From assembly GCF_000445445.1 (NCBI RefSeq), contig NZ_ASXP01000005.1:248053-312052 (forward strand): 64,000 bases of DNA, in the 5' to 3' direction. Position 1 is the stretch's first letter. Each line of letters begins with the position of its first letter. The stretch is from Sporomusa ovata DSM 2662. Its GTDB lineage: Bacteria; Bacillota; Negativicutes; Sporomusales; Sporomusaceae. This document shows positions 8,583 through 16,993 of this stretch, piece by piece. The notes under the pieces are model-generated. The model was given only the letters and a program-made list of their open reading frames with translations, was not told the DNA's origin and searched no databases. The position numbers were made by a program, and so were the translations under genes.

Positions 8583-8789
8583 ATGACAGTTGCTTCTCAG
8601 GTCAAACAAACGTTAACTACTCTAAAAGGCAGTCAGAGTACATTACGGTTATATGCGTTGCAGACCCGGAATGAAGAAACCAAGTTAGTTTACAAAGAAG
8701 CTTTGGAAACTACCGGAACAATTATCAATGACCTTGAAAGAAGAATACAGACTTTAGAATATCAAGAGCCACAATACAAAGGGAACTAG
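8583..8789 (+). CDS. DUF1657 small protein, first copy
   Basis: A 68-residue helical protein. ATG 8583 has GGAGG at 8570-8574 with an eight-base spacer. It begins MTVASQVKQTLTTLKGSQSTL and ends QEPQYKGN; the ending QEPQYK recurs in the second DUF1657 gene at 11542. The helical core YALQTRNEETKLVYKEALETTGTIINDLERRI resembles the tail of the next gene product. DUF1657 proteins accompany spoVA genes in spore-formers, especially spoVA2mob-like operons linked to high spore heat resistance; their molecular role is unknown. A possible sigma-G-like -35 (TGAATT, 8528-8533) is upstream but is weak evidence for forespore expression. Confidence 0.85.
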   Translation: MTVASQVKQTLTTLKGSQSTLRLYALQTRNEETKLVYKEALETTGTIINDLERRIQTLEYQEPQYKGN

Positions 8790-8804
8790 TCAGGAGATTG
8801 AGCA

Positions 8805-9665
8805 ATGCAGACATGGATACAAATATTAGTTAGTTCAGTTTCATTATTTTTTGTGTTACTGCTCTTGATCAGGCTGCTGGGAAAAAGAAATATCGCTCGT
8901 ATGACACCCTTTAGGTTTGTAAGCTATATCGTAACAGCAGTAATTGCCGCATTACTGTCCCTAAATTTAATTGCCAATCTCGCCTTCGGATTTATTGCGC
9001 TTGGTGTTTGGGTACTATTTCCGCTAGCATTGGATTATCTGTCCCTAAAAAGCAAATGGGTTCATGACATTGTTAACGGTAAGGAAACTGTATTAATTAA
9101 GCATGGAAAAATCATGGAGGAAAATCTTCTGCAAACAAGGCTGACAGGCGAGGAATTGCTGCGAGAGCTCCGTTCTAAAAATGCCTTTAATCTAGCTGAT
9201 GTAGAATTTGCGGTAATGGAAGATACCGGCGACATAAATGTGTTTTTGAAATCTGACAAAACACCAGTATCCGCCCACGATTTAGGGAAAAAAGTGGCTC
9301 CCCTGGCTGAACCGCAGACAGTTATACTTGATGGCAACATTATCAAGGAACCTCTGGCTTCTTTGGGGTTTAACACCGAATGGCTAGGTATCCAGCTGGA
9401 AACCATCGGCGTATCGCTAGATAATGTGTTTATCGGCCAGGTAGACTCGTCTGGTGATTTATACCTGGATCTGTTTGACGACGCTGTACAATTACCACAG
9501 CCGAAAGTTAAGGAAATGCTCTACGCAAATTTCGAAAAAATCCAAGCTGATCTCACGACCTTTGCGCTAGAGACAAAAAATGAAGCAGCTAAGCAAATGT
9601 ATTCAGCACATGCAGCAACGTTACAACAACTTTTGGAAAAGCTTAAGCCATATTTATTGCGTTAG
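8805..9665 (+). CDS. DUF421 (YetF-like) membrane protein with C-terminal DUF1657 domain
   Basis: A 286-residue protein. Three N-terminal membrane helices (about 5-80) and the motif RLLGKRNIARMTPFRFV mark the YetF/DUF421 family. Residues about 85-225 form two soluble DUF421-type modules (VLIKHGKIMEENL and VILDGNIIKEPL repeats). The last 50 residues (NFEKIQADLTTFALETKNEAAKQMYSAHA...) match the pattern of the stand-alone DUF1657 proteins on both sides of this cluster, so this is a membrane protein carrying its own DUF1657 module. It sits 15 bases after the first DUF1657 gene and 13 bases before spoVAC, clearly one operon. YetF-type genes are typical partners of spoVA2mob clusters. Confidence 0.88.
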   Translation: MQTWIQILVSSVSLFFVLLLLIRLLGKRNIARMTPFRFVSYIVTAVIAALLSLNLIANLAFGFIALGVWVLFPLALDYLSLKSKWVHDIVNGKETVLIKHGKIMEENLLQTRLTGEELLRELRSKNAFNLADVEFAVMEDTGDINVFLKSDKTPVSAHDLGKKVAPLAEPQTVILDGNIIKEPLASLGFNTEWLGIQLETIGVSLDNVFIGQVDSSGDLYLDLFDDAVQLPQPKVKEMLYANFEKIQADLTTFALETKNEAAKQMYSAHAATLQQLLEKLKPYLLR

Positions 9666-9678
9666 AAGGTGAATTGCA

Positions 9679-10158
9679 TTGTCAAGTAGTAAACGTAAAA
9701 ATCTAACCCCTGCCCAGCAGCAATACCAGGACTTTGCCCACGCAAGGGAACCGCAGCGTCCAATCGTAACTAACTGTATCCGCGCCTTTGTTGTTGGCGG
9801 CATTATCTGTACAATAGGTCAGGGCGTACAGTTGTTTTTCATTACCTATTTTAACTTTGACGAGAAGACAGCAGGCGATCCCACTGTTGCGATTCTGATT
9901 TTGATTTCAGTAATTCTTACAAGCCTTGGATTATATGATCATATTGCCCAATGGGGTGGTGCCGGCAGTGCCGTTCCGGTTACGGGGTTTGCCAATACAA
10001 TAGCCTCAGCTTCTCTTGATCACAAAAGTGAGGGGTTTGTGTTAGGGGTCGGCGGAAATATGTTTAAAATCGCCGGACCAGTTATAGTCTTTGGTGTCTT
10101 TGCCGCTTTTATTGTTGCTATTATAAAAGTAATTATTACGTCGTTAGGTGGAATGTAA
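9679..10158 (+). CDS. spoVAC: Stage V sporulation protein AC
   Basis: A 159-residue inner forespore membrane protein of the SpoVA dipicolinic-acid channel; SpoVAC homologues behave as mechanosensitive channels. TTG 9679 is the start, with AGAAGGTGA nine bases upstream. After a basic soluble N-terminus (SSSKRKNLTPAQQQYQ), hydrophobic segments at about 35-57, 70-90 and 125-150 surround the conserved GLYDHIAQWGGAGSAVPVTGFANTIAS region. Length matches the family. The stop codon directly abuts the spoVAD ATG, implying translational coupling. Confidence 0.95.
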   Translation: MSSSKRKNLTPAQQQYQDFAHAREPQRPIVTNCIRAFVVGGIICTIGQGVQLFFITYFNFDEKTAGDPTVAILILISVILTSLGLYDHIAQWGGAGSAVPVTGFANTIASASLDHKSEGFVLGVGGNMFKIAGPVIVFGVFAAFIVAIIKVIITSLGGM

Positions 10159-11159
10159 ATGCTGCAGGGTCATCAAACATGGGTTTTCCAATCTAAACCG
10201 ACCATTATTGGTTCTGCTGCGATCGGTGGACCTTTTGAAGCACAGGGCAATCTGGCAGACGATTTTGACCTGCTTCATGGTGATATTTGGCTTGGGCAGG
10301 ACAGTTACGAACAAGCAGAAAAAAACTTTTGGAACAAGCTTGTGAAACTGCAATTAAAAAAGCGAAACTCAAAAAAGAGAATATCCAGTTTTTTCTCAGT
10401 GGTGATTTAATTAACCAGATTATGCCCAGCAGCTTTACCGCCCGTACCCTTGCCGTTCCTTATTTAGGTATCTATGGAGCTTGCTCCAGTTCAATGGAAG
10501 GCCTTTCCTTAGCCTCTCTGATCATCGATAGTGGATTCGCACAGAATGCTCTTGTTGGTACATCCAGCCATAACGCCGCCTCGGAAAAGCAATATAGGTA
10601 TCCTACCGAGTATGGCGCACAGAAGCCGCCTACAGCCCAATGGACTGTTACCGGAGCAGGTGCGGCAGTTGTTGCCAAACAAGGAACAGGTCCACGGGTT
10701 GCAGCGTCCACGATTGGCCGGGTAGTCGACATGGGGCTTTCCGACCCGTTTAATATGGGAGCAGCCATGGCTCCGGCTGCCGTTGACACCATTGAAGCTC
10801 ACTTCAGGGATTTGAACATTTGCCCATCCTACTATGACCTCATTACGACTGGCGACTTAGGCAAAGTAGGTCACCGCATTGCCGGAGATTTGCTTACAAA
10901 GCATGGACTTAGCATCCCTGTAGAAAAGTTGACCGACTGCGGCATTTTAATGTACAAGGAAGACCAGCCAGTTCTCGCAGGCGCCAGTGGCTGCGCCTGC
11001 GTTGCTACAACTACCTTTGGGCATCTTTTAAATCGCATGCGCCGGGGGGAGCTGAACCGAATTCTGGTTATAGCCACAGGCGCTTTGCTCTCCCCCATGT
11101 CGTACCAGCAAAAAGAAACCATACCGTGTGTGGCCCACGCAGTAGCAATAGAAATGTAA
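10159..11159 (+). CDS. spoVAD: Stage V sporulation protein AD, interrupted by an apparent frameshift
   Basis: SpoVAD has a thiolase/KAS-like fold and binds dipicolinic acid for loading into the forespore. The first frame (ATG 10159) encodes a typical N-terminus (QGHQTWVFQSKPTIIGSAAIGG) but runs to a stop at 10408-10410 after unrelated residues. The genuine continuation, from KKLLEQACETAIKKAK on, is in the -1 frame and runs to 11159 with IYGACSSSMEG and GVTG-like family regions. Joining the frames near 10320-10326 gives about 333 residues, the normal length. The junction is the heptamer A AAA AAC in the correct zero-frame phase. A sequencing or real A-run deletion is the simplest explanation; -1 recoding is possible. 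Confidence 0.88.
10320..10326 (+). other. A AAA AAC slippery heptamer in spoVAD
   Basis: The seven A residues at 10319-10325 and the C at 10326 are read GAA AAA AAC in the spoVAD start frame, so 10320-10326 is A AAA AAC in the phase needed for tandem -1 slippage. Slipping would continue CTT TTG GAA, which is the conserved SpoVAD sequence. One extra A would also restore the frame. Confidence 0.6.
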
Positions 11160-11173
11160 AACGGGAGGCTTAT

Positions 11174-11527
11174 GTGGAAAAGTTTGTTTTGGCGTTTATT
11201 GTTGGCGGAACTATATGTGTAATTGGACAACTCCTAATGGATGGACTGAAACTAACGCCTGCACATACAATGGTTGCTTTAGTGGTGTCCGGAGCTGTTT
11301 TAGGCGGCTTTGGCCTATATGACGATTTAATTAAATTTGCCGGTGCAGGAGCTTCCGTTCCTATCAGCAGCTTTGGCAATCAATTGGTAAAGGGTGCCCT
11401 CCAGGAAGCAGAAAAGACCGGCCTTGTCGGCGTGTTGACAGGTATTTTCAAAATCACCAGTGCCGGTATTTCAGCGGCAATAATTTTTGGATTTTTGGCG
11501 TCTTTGCTATGTAAACCGAAAGGATAA
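11174..11527 (+). CDS. spoVAE: Stage V sporulation protein AE (SpoVAEb type)
   Basis: A 117-residue membrane protein of the SpoVA channel. GTG 11174 is chosen: GGGAGG at 11163-11168 is five bases upstream, and the overlapping ATG at 11172 is out of frame. Three to four helices (about 3-22, 33-50, 85-112) enclose GGFGLYDDLIKFAGAGASVPISSFGNQLVKGA, the counterpart of the SpoVAC motif. The gene starts 14 bases after spoVAD and is followed 14 bases later by DUF1657. The N-terminus is short with no cytoplasmic extension, as in SpoVAEb. Confidence 0.93.
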   Translation: MEKFVLAFIVGGTICVIGQLLMDGLKLTPAHTMVALVVSGAVLGGFGLYDDLIKFAGAGASVPISSFGNQLVKGALQEAEKTGLVGVLTGIFKITSAGISAAIIFGFLASLLCKPKG

Positions 11528-11541
11528 AGGAGGTGAGGTAA

Positions 11542-11748
11542 ATGACCGTAGGTACGCAAATGACGCAAGCTATTGCAACTGTTCAAAATGCAGCCGCCAC
11601 TATGAAGACATTTTCATTAGAGACTCAGGATCAGCAGGCAAAACAAACCTTCGAACAGTTAGCAACTACTCTTGACAATGCTGTTGATTCATTAAAGCAA
11701 AGACAAAAGCAGGTTGAACAGCAGGAACCACAATACAAACAACAATAA
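11542..11748 (+). CDS. DUF1657 small protein, second copy
   Basis: A 68-residue protein with AAAGGAGG about nine bases before ATG 11542. It aligns along its whole length with the copy at 8583-8789 (TQAIATVQNAAATMKTFSLETQDQQAKQTFEQLATTLDNAVDSLKQR), and both end in QEPQYK plus a short tail. It is the last gene of the spoVA cluster and is followed by a terminator at 11766-11806. Function unknown; predicted to be a small helical, possibly spore-packaged protein. Confidence 0.85.
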   Translation: MTVGTQMTQAIATVQNAAATMKTFSLETQDQQAKQTFEQLATTLDNAVDSLKQRQKQVEQQEPQYKQQ

Positions 11749-11765
11749 CGATTATGCAACTGCTC

Positions 11766-11806
11766 TAACCAAAGCCGGAATCTTATTTCAGCTTTGGTTA
11801 TTTTCT
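11766..11806 (+). terminator. Terminator of the spoVA cluster
   Basis: A 10-base perfect stem (TAACCAAAGC at 11766-11775 with GCTTTGGTTA at 11791-11800) with a 15-base loop and a TTTTCT tail. Confidence 0.8.
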
Positions 11807-12072
11807 GTATTCAGTGCTATATAATACATTATATTAAGGCAATATTGAACCATGATTTGAAGGAATTTGCGCATTTATATAGAATATTTGATTATTGCAT
11901 AGATATTTTTTATATGTAATAGTTTTATGCTGAAAGGCAGATATAATGTCAAATTAGATTATAAGCTGATTTCATGAAACTCAAAATGATGGACCAAAAG
12001 AGTAGTGGGATTGCACTTTCCGGGATCAAGACACTCCCGCTCCCTATAACAATTACAGGAGAGTGATACACA
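11807..12072 (+). other. Leader region upstream of the ABC importer
   Basis: This AT-rich stretch holds no open frame I can support. Near 12000-12050 AGTGGGA can pair with TCCCGCT around a loop of about 27 bases, with no T-run after it. No known riboswitch core was recognised. The AGGAGA ribosome site for the TTG start at 12073 lies at its end. Confidence 0.4.
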
Positions 12073-13200
12073 TTGTTTAAAAAAATTACTGCCTATTTAC
12101 TTGTTACAGCTTTCATGCTAAGTTTGACTGGCTGTAGCCAGCAGGCAGCTGTGCAACAGCCGCCTGCTGCCGTTAACTACAAAATTGGTGTTGTAACCCC
12201 ACCGCTTTCAGCTAGTGAAGATGAGTTCCGCGGTGCAGAAAAGGTTTCCAAAAAATATCCAGCGATGATTAAACATGTAGTCTTACCGGAAAACTTTAGC
12301 AAAGAACAAGAAACTGCTATTTCGCAAATTATTAGCCTGGGTAATGACCCTGATGTTAAAGCAATCGTAATCTGTGCCGGTTATTCAGGCATTCTTCCCG
12401 CCATCCAGAAGATCAAGGAAAAAAGACCTGAGATTAAAGTCATTACCGCCCCCATTTGGGACGATCCCAATCTAATGAGCAAATACGTAGATTTGGCCTT
12501 AGATACTGATTGGGTCGAACGCGGTGTTACCATTCCGACCAAGGCTCAAAAAATGGGAGCCAAAACCTTCATTCATTATTCTTTCCCTACTCACATGGCC
12601 AAAGAGGTTATATCCAAACGTCATGATAAGATGAAAGAAACCTGCAAAAAACTTGGTATGCAGTTTGTAGATGTCAGCACCCCTGACCCGCAAACTGGTG
12701 GCGGACCTACTGCTATGCTCCAATTTTTACAAGAAGATATTCCCCGGCAGATTGCTAAATATGGAAAAGACACTTGCATATTTGGAACTAACTGCCCTAT
12801 GCAGGATGTCATTATTGCCAAAGCACTTGATCTTAAATTTATCATGGCAGAGCAGTGCTGCCCGACACCAACCCAGGGCTTCCCTGTTGCGATGGGTCTT
12901 GAGATATCCCCAGAAGATGCCGGCGACTTTGCCAAGATTAATCAACTGATTACAGCGAAAGCGGCCCAAGCAAACATGACTGGCCGCCTGTCCACCTGGC
13001 CGGTTCCGGTAGGGGTCTTCTTGCCTGAATTCTCAGTGGAAGTAGCCAAAGGCATGATTGAAGGAACTATAACCACCCCCTCTGTTGATCAGCTTGCCCC
13101 AATTGCCAAACAAATTTCCGGAGTGAATGTTACCTTCAATAAAATGAAGCCCGAACTTAACAACTATTGGTTGATTATAATGGAATCTATTATTTATTAA
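12073..13200 (+). CDS. DUF3798-type substrate-binding lipoprotein of an ABC importer
   Basis: A 375-residue lipoprotein. TTG 12073 follows AGGAGA. The signal peptide ends in the lipobox LTGC with Cys21 as the lipid anchor. The mature part (NYKIGVVTPPLSASEDEFRGAEKVSKKYP...) has the two-lobed periplasmic-binding fold of the BMP/sugar-binding class and matches the DUF3798 pattern, including TPDPQTGGGPTAMLQFLQEDIPRQIAKYGKDTCIFGTN. Unusual cysteines (CPMQD, EQCCPTPTQG) line the second lobe. It heads a unit with a duplicated ATPase and two permeases. The ligand is unknown; sugar- or nucleoside-like substrates are suggested by the transporter class only. Confidence 0.85.
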   Translation: MFKKITAYLLVTAFMLSLTGCSQQAAVQQPPAAVNYKIGVVTPPLSASEDEFRGAEKVSKKYPAMIKHVVLPENFSKEQETAISQIISLGNDPDVKAIVICAGYSGILPAIQKIKEKRPEIKVITAPIWDDPNLMSKYVDLALDTDWVERGVTIPTKAQKMGAKTFIHYSFPTHMAKEVISKRHDKMKETCKKLGMQFVDVSTPDPQTGGGPTAMLQFLQEDIPRQIAKYGKDTCIFGTNCPMQDVIIAKALDLKFIMAEQCCPTPTQGFPVAMGLEISPEDAGDFAKINQLITAKAAQANMTGRLSTWPVPVGVFLPEFSVEVAKGMIEGTITTPSVDQLAPIAKQISGVNVTFNKMKPELNNYWLIIMESIIY

Positions 13201-13263
13201 AACAGTCGGGTAACGCCCCCGTCATCCCGGTAGACGGAAATTCTGCATATATTCCCACTAACT

Positions 13264-13296
13264 GATCAGGTATACGATTATACCTGATCTTTTTCT
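13264..13296 (+). terminator. Intra-operon terminator/attenuator after the binding protein
   Basis: An 11-base perfect stem (GATCAGGTATA at 13264-13274 with TATACCTGATC at 13279-13289), a CGAT loop and TTTTTCTT. It lies between the binding-protein gene and the ATPase gene, so partial readthrough would give more binding protein than membrane complex. Confidence 0.75.
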
Positions 13297-13319
13297 TAAA
13301 AGGAGGAAAAAACTTATTG

Positions 13320-14909
13320 ATGGAACCCCTCTTACAAGCTTGCGGTATATCTAAAGCATTTGAAGGTCATTGGGTACTGCAAGACGTTAATCTAACTATA
13401 TTTCCCGGAGAAATTCACGGTCTGGTAGGAGAGAATGGCGCTGGAAAAAGCACGCTATTAGGCGTACTGGCCGGTCGTCCGGAAATTACAGAATCAGGAG
13501 GCTATTCAGGGAGTATCTATTGGCAGGGACAAGAAATGCTTATCCGCTCGCCGACACAGACCGCAAAAATAGGTATCGGTATGGTGAATCAGGATTTCGC
13601 CTTAATCCCAGCGCTTACTTTGTCAGAAAATATTAAACTTGGACGGGAAAACGTCATACCTTGGACTAGCCTGCTTAGCAAGCAACTGGCCTATATCGAT
13701 AACAGAAAGGACATTGCAGACTGTGCAGCAACACTAAATAAACTTAACATTACTATTGATCCGTCTTTGAAGGTACAGAACCTTCCTGTCACACTCCAAC
13801 AGTTTATAGAGTTAGCAAGAGAACTTAGCAAGCCTAATCTACAACTGCTTATTCTTGACGAACCCACTGCCGTACTTCCCCCCCAAGATGCAACCCATGT
13901 TCTTGACATAGCACGTGAACTGGCTCAAAAAGGCATCGCCATTTTATTTGTCTCTCACCGGCTAGAAGAAATCACCAAAATCTGTAATAGAATTACTGTA
14001 CTAAGAAATGGTCAAGTTGCGACGGTTTACCACCAAAAAGATTTTGCTATTAAACATATTGCTGCCAGTATGGTTGGACAGATGCTGACCACAACCCGGA
14101 AAACTATTAAAAAAGCAGTTCAATCTGAGCTTATACTTGAACTACGCAACTACTCGGCATCTATGCCGGGAGATCAACTGAACAACATGTACCTGGGCAT
14201 CAAACGCGGTGAAATTATCGGCATTACCAGTTTACCCGGTCATGGTAAGTCCGCTGTCGGCAACGGGATAATGGGTCTTGTGCCAATTACCGGAGAAATC
14301 ATTTTTGAAGGCACCCCCTTACTCCCCCGGAATAACGGATCACCTAATACAGCTGCAGTCCTAGCTAAAGGCATTTGCTTAGTTCCCGATGACCGGCGTC
14401 ACGCCGGTCTGCTGCTTAACCAGTCTGTTGAAGAAAATATCACGTTTACCGCCGTACAGCAAGGCAAATTTCTGAAAAGCATTTTTGGCAAAACCATCGG
14501 TTGGAAGTCAAAACAACAATGTACCGCTTGCTCAGCGGCACTGATAGCTTGTTTGGATATTCGCTGTCAGAACAGGAAGCAGCCAACAAGGCAATTAAGC
14601 GGCGGCAACCAGCAAAAGGTCTGTCTGGCTCGTGCACTGGCACTACAACCAAAGCTGCTCTTTATCCATGAACCTACACGCGGTGTAGACATCAATGCCA
14701 AAGAGAAAATTCTTCAGGCATTGCTAACAATGAATGAAAATTTGACAACAACGATCATAATCGCCTCTGGCGAGTTAGAAGATCTTAAAAGAATCTGTGA
14801 CAGAATCGTTGTATTATATGAAGGTAACATCTCGGCAGTGCTACCTCCTGATAGTACTGCCGAAACACTGGCTTTAGCTTTAGTTGGCAAGAGAGGATAC
14901 ATACCATGA
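13320..14909 (+). CDS. Duplicated ATP-binding protein of a sugar/nucleoside-type ABC importer
   Basis: About 529 residues with two nucleotide-binding domains, as in RbsA/MglA. ATG 13320 is taken; TTG 13317 in the same frame is nearer to AAGGAGG. Domain 1 has Walker A GENGAGKST and Walker B LLILDEPT, but its signature is degenerate (LPVTLQQFIELA). Domain 2 has an intact signature (QLSGGNQQK), an altered Walker A (LPGHGKS) and a Walker B with His in place of Asp (LLFIHEPTRGVD). In the sandwich dimer one ATP site would be composed of intact parts and the other of degenerate parts. Its stop overlaps the next start by four bases. Confidence 0.92.
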   Translation: MEPLLQACGISKAFEGHWVLQDVNLTIFPGEIHGLVGENGAGKSTLLGVLAGRPEITESGGYSGSIYWQGQEMLIRSPTQTAKIGIGMVNQDFALIPALTLSENIKLGRENVIPWTSLLSKQLAYIDNRKDIADCAATLNKLNITIDPSLKVQNLPVTLQQFIELARELSKPNLQLLILDEPTAVLPPQDATHVLDIARELAQKGIAILFVSHRLEEITKICNRITVLRNGQVATVYHQKDFAIKHIAASMVGQMLTTTRKTIKKAVQSELILELRNYSASMPGDQLNNMYLGIKRGEIIGITSLPGHGKSAVGNGIMGLVPITGEIIFEGTPLLPRNNGSPNTAAVLAKGICLVPDDRRHAGLLLNQSVEENITFTAVQQGKFLKSIFGKTIGWKSKQQCTACSAALIACLDIRCQNRKQPTRQLSGGNQQKVCLARALALQPKLLFIHEPTRGVDINAKEKILQALLTMNENLTTTIIIASGELEDLKRICDRIVVLYEGNISAVLPPDSTAETLALALVGKRGYIP

Positions 14910-15943
14910 TCAACCTACGTCAACATATTCCGCAATATATAGTAGCCCTTTTTCTTCTTATTATGTTCGCTACTGCAAGGACTATCAATCTATCTGTTTC
15001 CGGTCTAATCAGTGATTCCTTAGTTCGATTAGGCATGAATGGCGTATTAACTCTGGCGATGCTGCCTATGCTCCATGCCGGAGCCGGTCTCAACTTTGGC
15101 ATGTCTTTTGGCATAGTGGCCGGCTTGTTAGGTATGTCTTTAGCAGTCAACTTCCGGCAGATTGGTCTGCCCGGCTTTTGCTGTGCCTTGCTGTTTTCCA
15201 TCGCCTTTGCCTTGGTTTTAGGATTTTTTTACTCACTCTTGCTGAACCGGGTAAAAGGCCGCGAAGAAATAGCCGGTATCTTCTCCGGGTTCTCATTTAT
15301 CTTCCTCATGAACTTTTTTTGGGCAGTAGCCCCATTTACCAACGCCGCCATGCTCTGGCCGATTGGTGGCCAGGGTGCCCGTCCCACCGTTAATCTTGAA
15401 CCTTACTTCGGCAAAATAGTAAATAATTTCTTGCTTATTCAACTTGGGGATTTTCAACTGCCTCTCGGGCTAATCGTGAGCTTTTTACTGTTATGCCTAC
15501 TTGTTTATATTATTTTTCAATCGCGCCTTGGACTTGCAATCATCGCTACCGGCGAGAGCGAACAATTTGCCCAACTGTCAGGCGTAAATGTTAAGAAAAT
15601 GCGTACATACGCCATCATACTATCTACCGTACTTGCAGCGGTAGGGATCTGTTTCTATGCCCAGGGCTATGGCTTTCTGGAATTGTATGATGCACCACTG
15701 TTAATGGCCTTTCCCGCTGCATCAGCCATATTGCTTGGTGGTTATACCAGGAGGGGTGCCTCCATCTTCCAAGTCATTACCGGCACTTTTTTATTTCAGG
15801 CTCTCTACGTTTTTACCGGCCCAATCGCCAACACACTACTTGCTCCGCAGGTGTCAGAACTACTTCGAATGATAATTTCTAACGGCGTCATTTTGTATTC
15901 GCTACTCTACGAGGGGAGGCAAAAAAACCTTGCTGCAAAATAG
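14906..15943 (+). CDS. ABC importer permease, first
   Basis: A 345-residue permease of the BPD_transp_2 (RbsC/BmpD-like) family with about eight to nine hydrophobic helices. ATG 14906 overlaps the ATPase stop (ATGA). The region GLAIIATGESEQFAQLSGVNVKKMRTYAIILSTVLAAVG is the cytoplasmic coupling segment typical of this family (usual form xxGxNxxAAxxxGI). It pairs with the second permease, which it resembles in layout, to form a heterodimeric channel. Confidence 0.9.
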   Translation: MINLRQHIPQYIVALFLLIMFATARTINLSVSGLISDSLVRLGMNGVLTLAMLPMLHAGAGLNFGMSFGIVAGLLGMSLAVNFRQIGLPGFCCALLFSIAFALVLGFFYSLLLNRVKGREEIAGIFSGFSFIFLMNFFWAVAPFTNAAMLWPIGGQGARPTVNLEPYFGKIVNNFLLIQLGDFQLPLGLIVSFLLLCLLVYIIFQSRLGLAIIATGESEQFAQLSGVNVKKMRTYAIILSTVLAAVGICFYAQGYGFLELYDAPLLMAFPAASAILLGGYTRRGASIFQVITGTFLFQALYVFTGPIANTLLAPQVSELLRMIISNGVILYSLLYEGRQKNLAAK

Positions 15944-16964
15944 ACTAATATGTTTTCTCTTTCTCCTGCTCGTTCTTCTTGGTTGGCACTTTTCTGGCAT
16001 GAATCTTGCTTTTATTATCAATGAGGTTATCATCCGGTTTATTCGCGACGGCATTCTGGCTTTAGCCTTACTTTTTCCAATTCTTGCCGGTATGGGTCTG
16101 AATTTTGCTATCACCATCGGAGCAATCTGTGCACAAATAGGGTTTCTTTTAGTGCTGGACTGGCAGATTCCTGGATTTTCAGGCTTATTTCTGGCGACAG
16201 GTATCGCCCTTACCTTTGCAATACTCCTCGGTCTGTTAATAGGTTGGAGCCTAAACCAAGTAAGAGGCAAAGAAATGATTGCCACAATGTTGTTGGGCTC
16301 TGTCGGTACAGCGATCTACCAACTAGTATTTATGGTCGGGTTCGGAACAATAATTACTCCCCACAATCCGGAGATCATTCTTTCCCGAGGCATTGGCATC
16401 CGAAACTTGGTCGATCTGGCTCCTTTCCGCAATCTAATCGATCAGCTCTGGCTCATAGAATTAGGTCAAATACGCTTACCGCTCTTTATGATATGTATTG
16501 TATTACTCTTTTGCGGAATTACTGGCTATTTGACCAGAACCCGTTTGGGACGTCAGATACGAATTGTCGGGGAGGATTGTGACAAAGCCGCCTTGCTTGG
16601 CATTCCGGTTAATCGTGTAAAATTAGCAGCAGTTGTTCTATCCACTGTTATAGCCTGCTGTGGACAACTTATTTTCCTCCAAAATATAGGAATGATTAAC
16701 GTCTACACCGCACATCTTAATGCCGATATTTTTGCGGCAGCTGCAATACTAGCTGGCGGCGCCACTATCCGCAGGGCAAATGTAACCAATGTCATTGTCG
16801 GTGTTCTACTCTTCCATGCCTTATTTATTGTGTCGCCTCAAGCCGGTCAACATTTATTCGGCAACGCAGCTCTTGGAGAATACTTTCGCAGCTTTGTGGC
16901 CTATGGCACAATAGCCCTAGCTTTACTTATTAACATTCATACTGAAAAAACTTTGAACAAATAG
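15930..16964 (+). CDS. ABC importer permease, second
   Basis: A 344-residue permease of the same family. TTG 15930 lies within the end of the previous gene, 14 bases before its stop, with GAGGGGAGG upstream. The coupling segment is RIVGEDCDKAALLGIPVNRVKLAAVVLSTVIACCG. About eight helices are seen. It ends the ABC unit; the convergent arginase gene begins 30 bases later with no clear terminator between them. Confidence 0.9.
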   Translation: MLQNRLICFLFLLLVLLGWHFSGMNLAFIINEVIIRFIRDGILALALLFPILAGMGLNFAITIGAICAQIGFLLVLDWQIPGFSGLFLATGIALTFAILLGLLIGWSLNQVRGKEMIATMLLGSVGTAIYQLVFMVGFGTIITPHNPEIILSRGIGIRNLVDLAPFRNLIDQLWLIELGQIRLPLFMICIVLLFCGITGYLTRTRLGRQIRIVGEDCDKAALLGIPVNRVKLAAVVLSTVIACCGQLIFLQNIGMINVYTAHLNADIFAAAAILAGGATIRRANVTNVIVGVLLFHALFIVSPQAGQHLFGNAALGEYFRSFVAYGTIALALLINIHTEKTLNK

Positions 16965-16993
16965 TTATCATATATGCCAAACACATCAAACTG

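Noticed and set aside
11807..12072. A possible purine or guanidine riboswitch before the ABC importer
   Set aside because: No conserved core segments could be found; only a weak long-loop pairing is visible.
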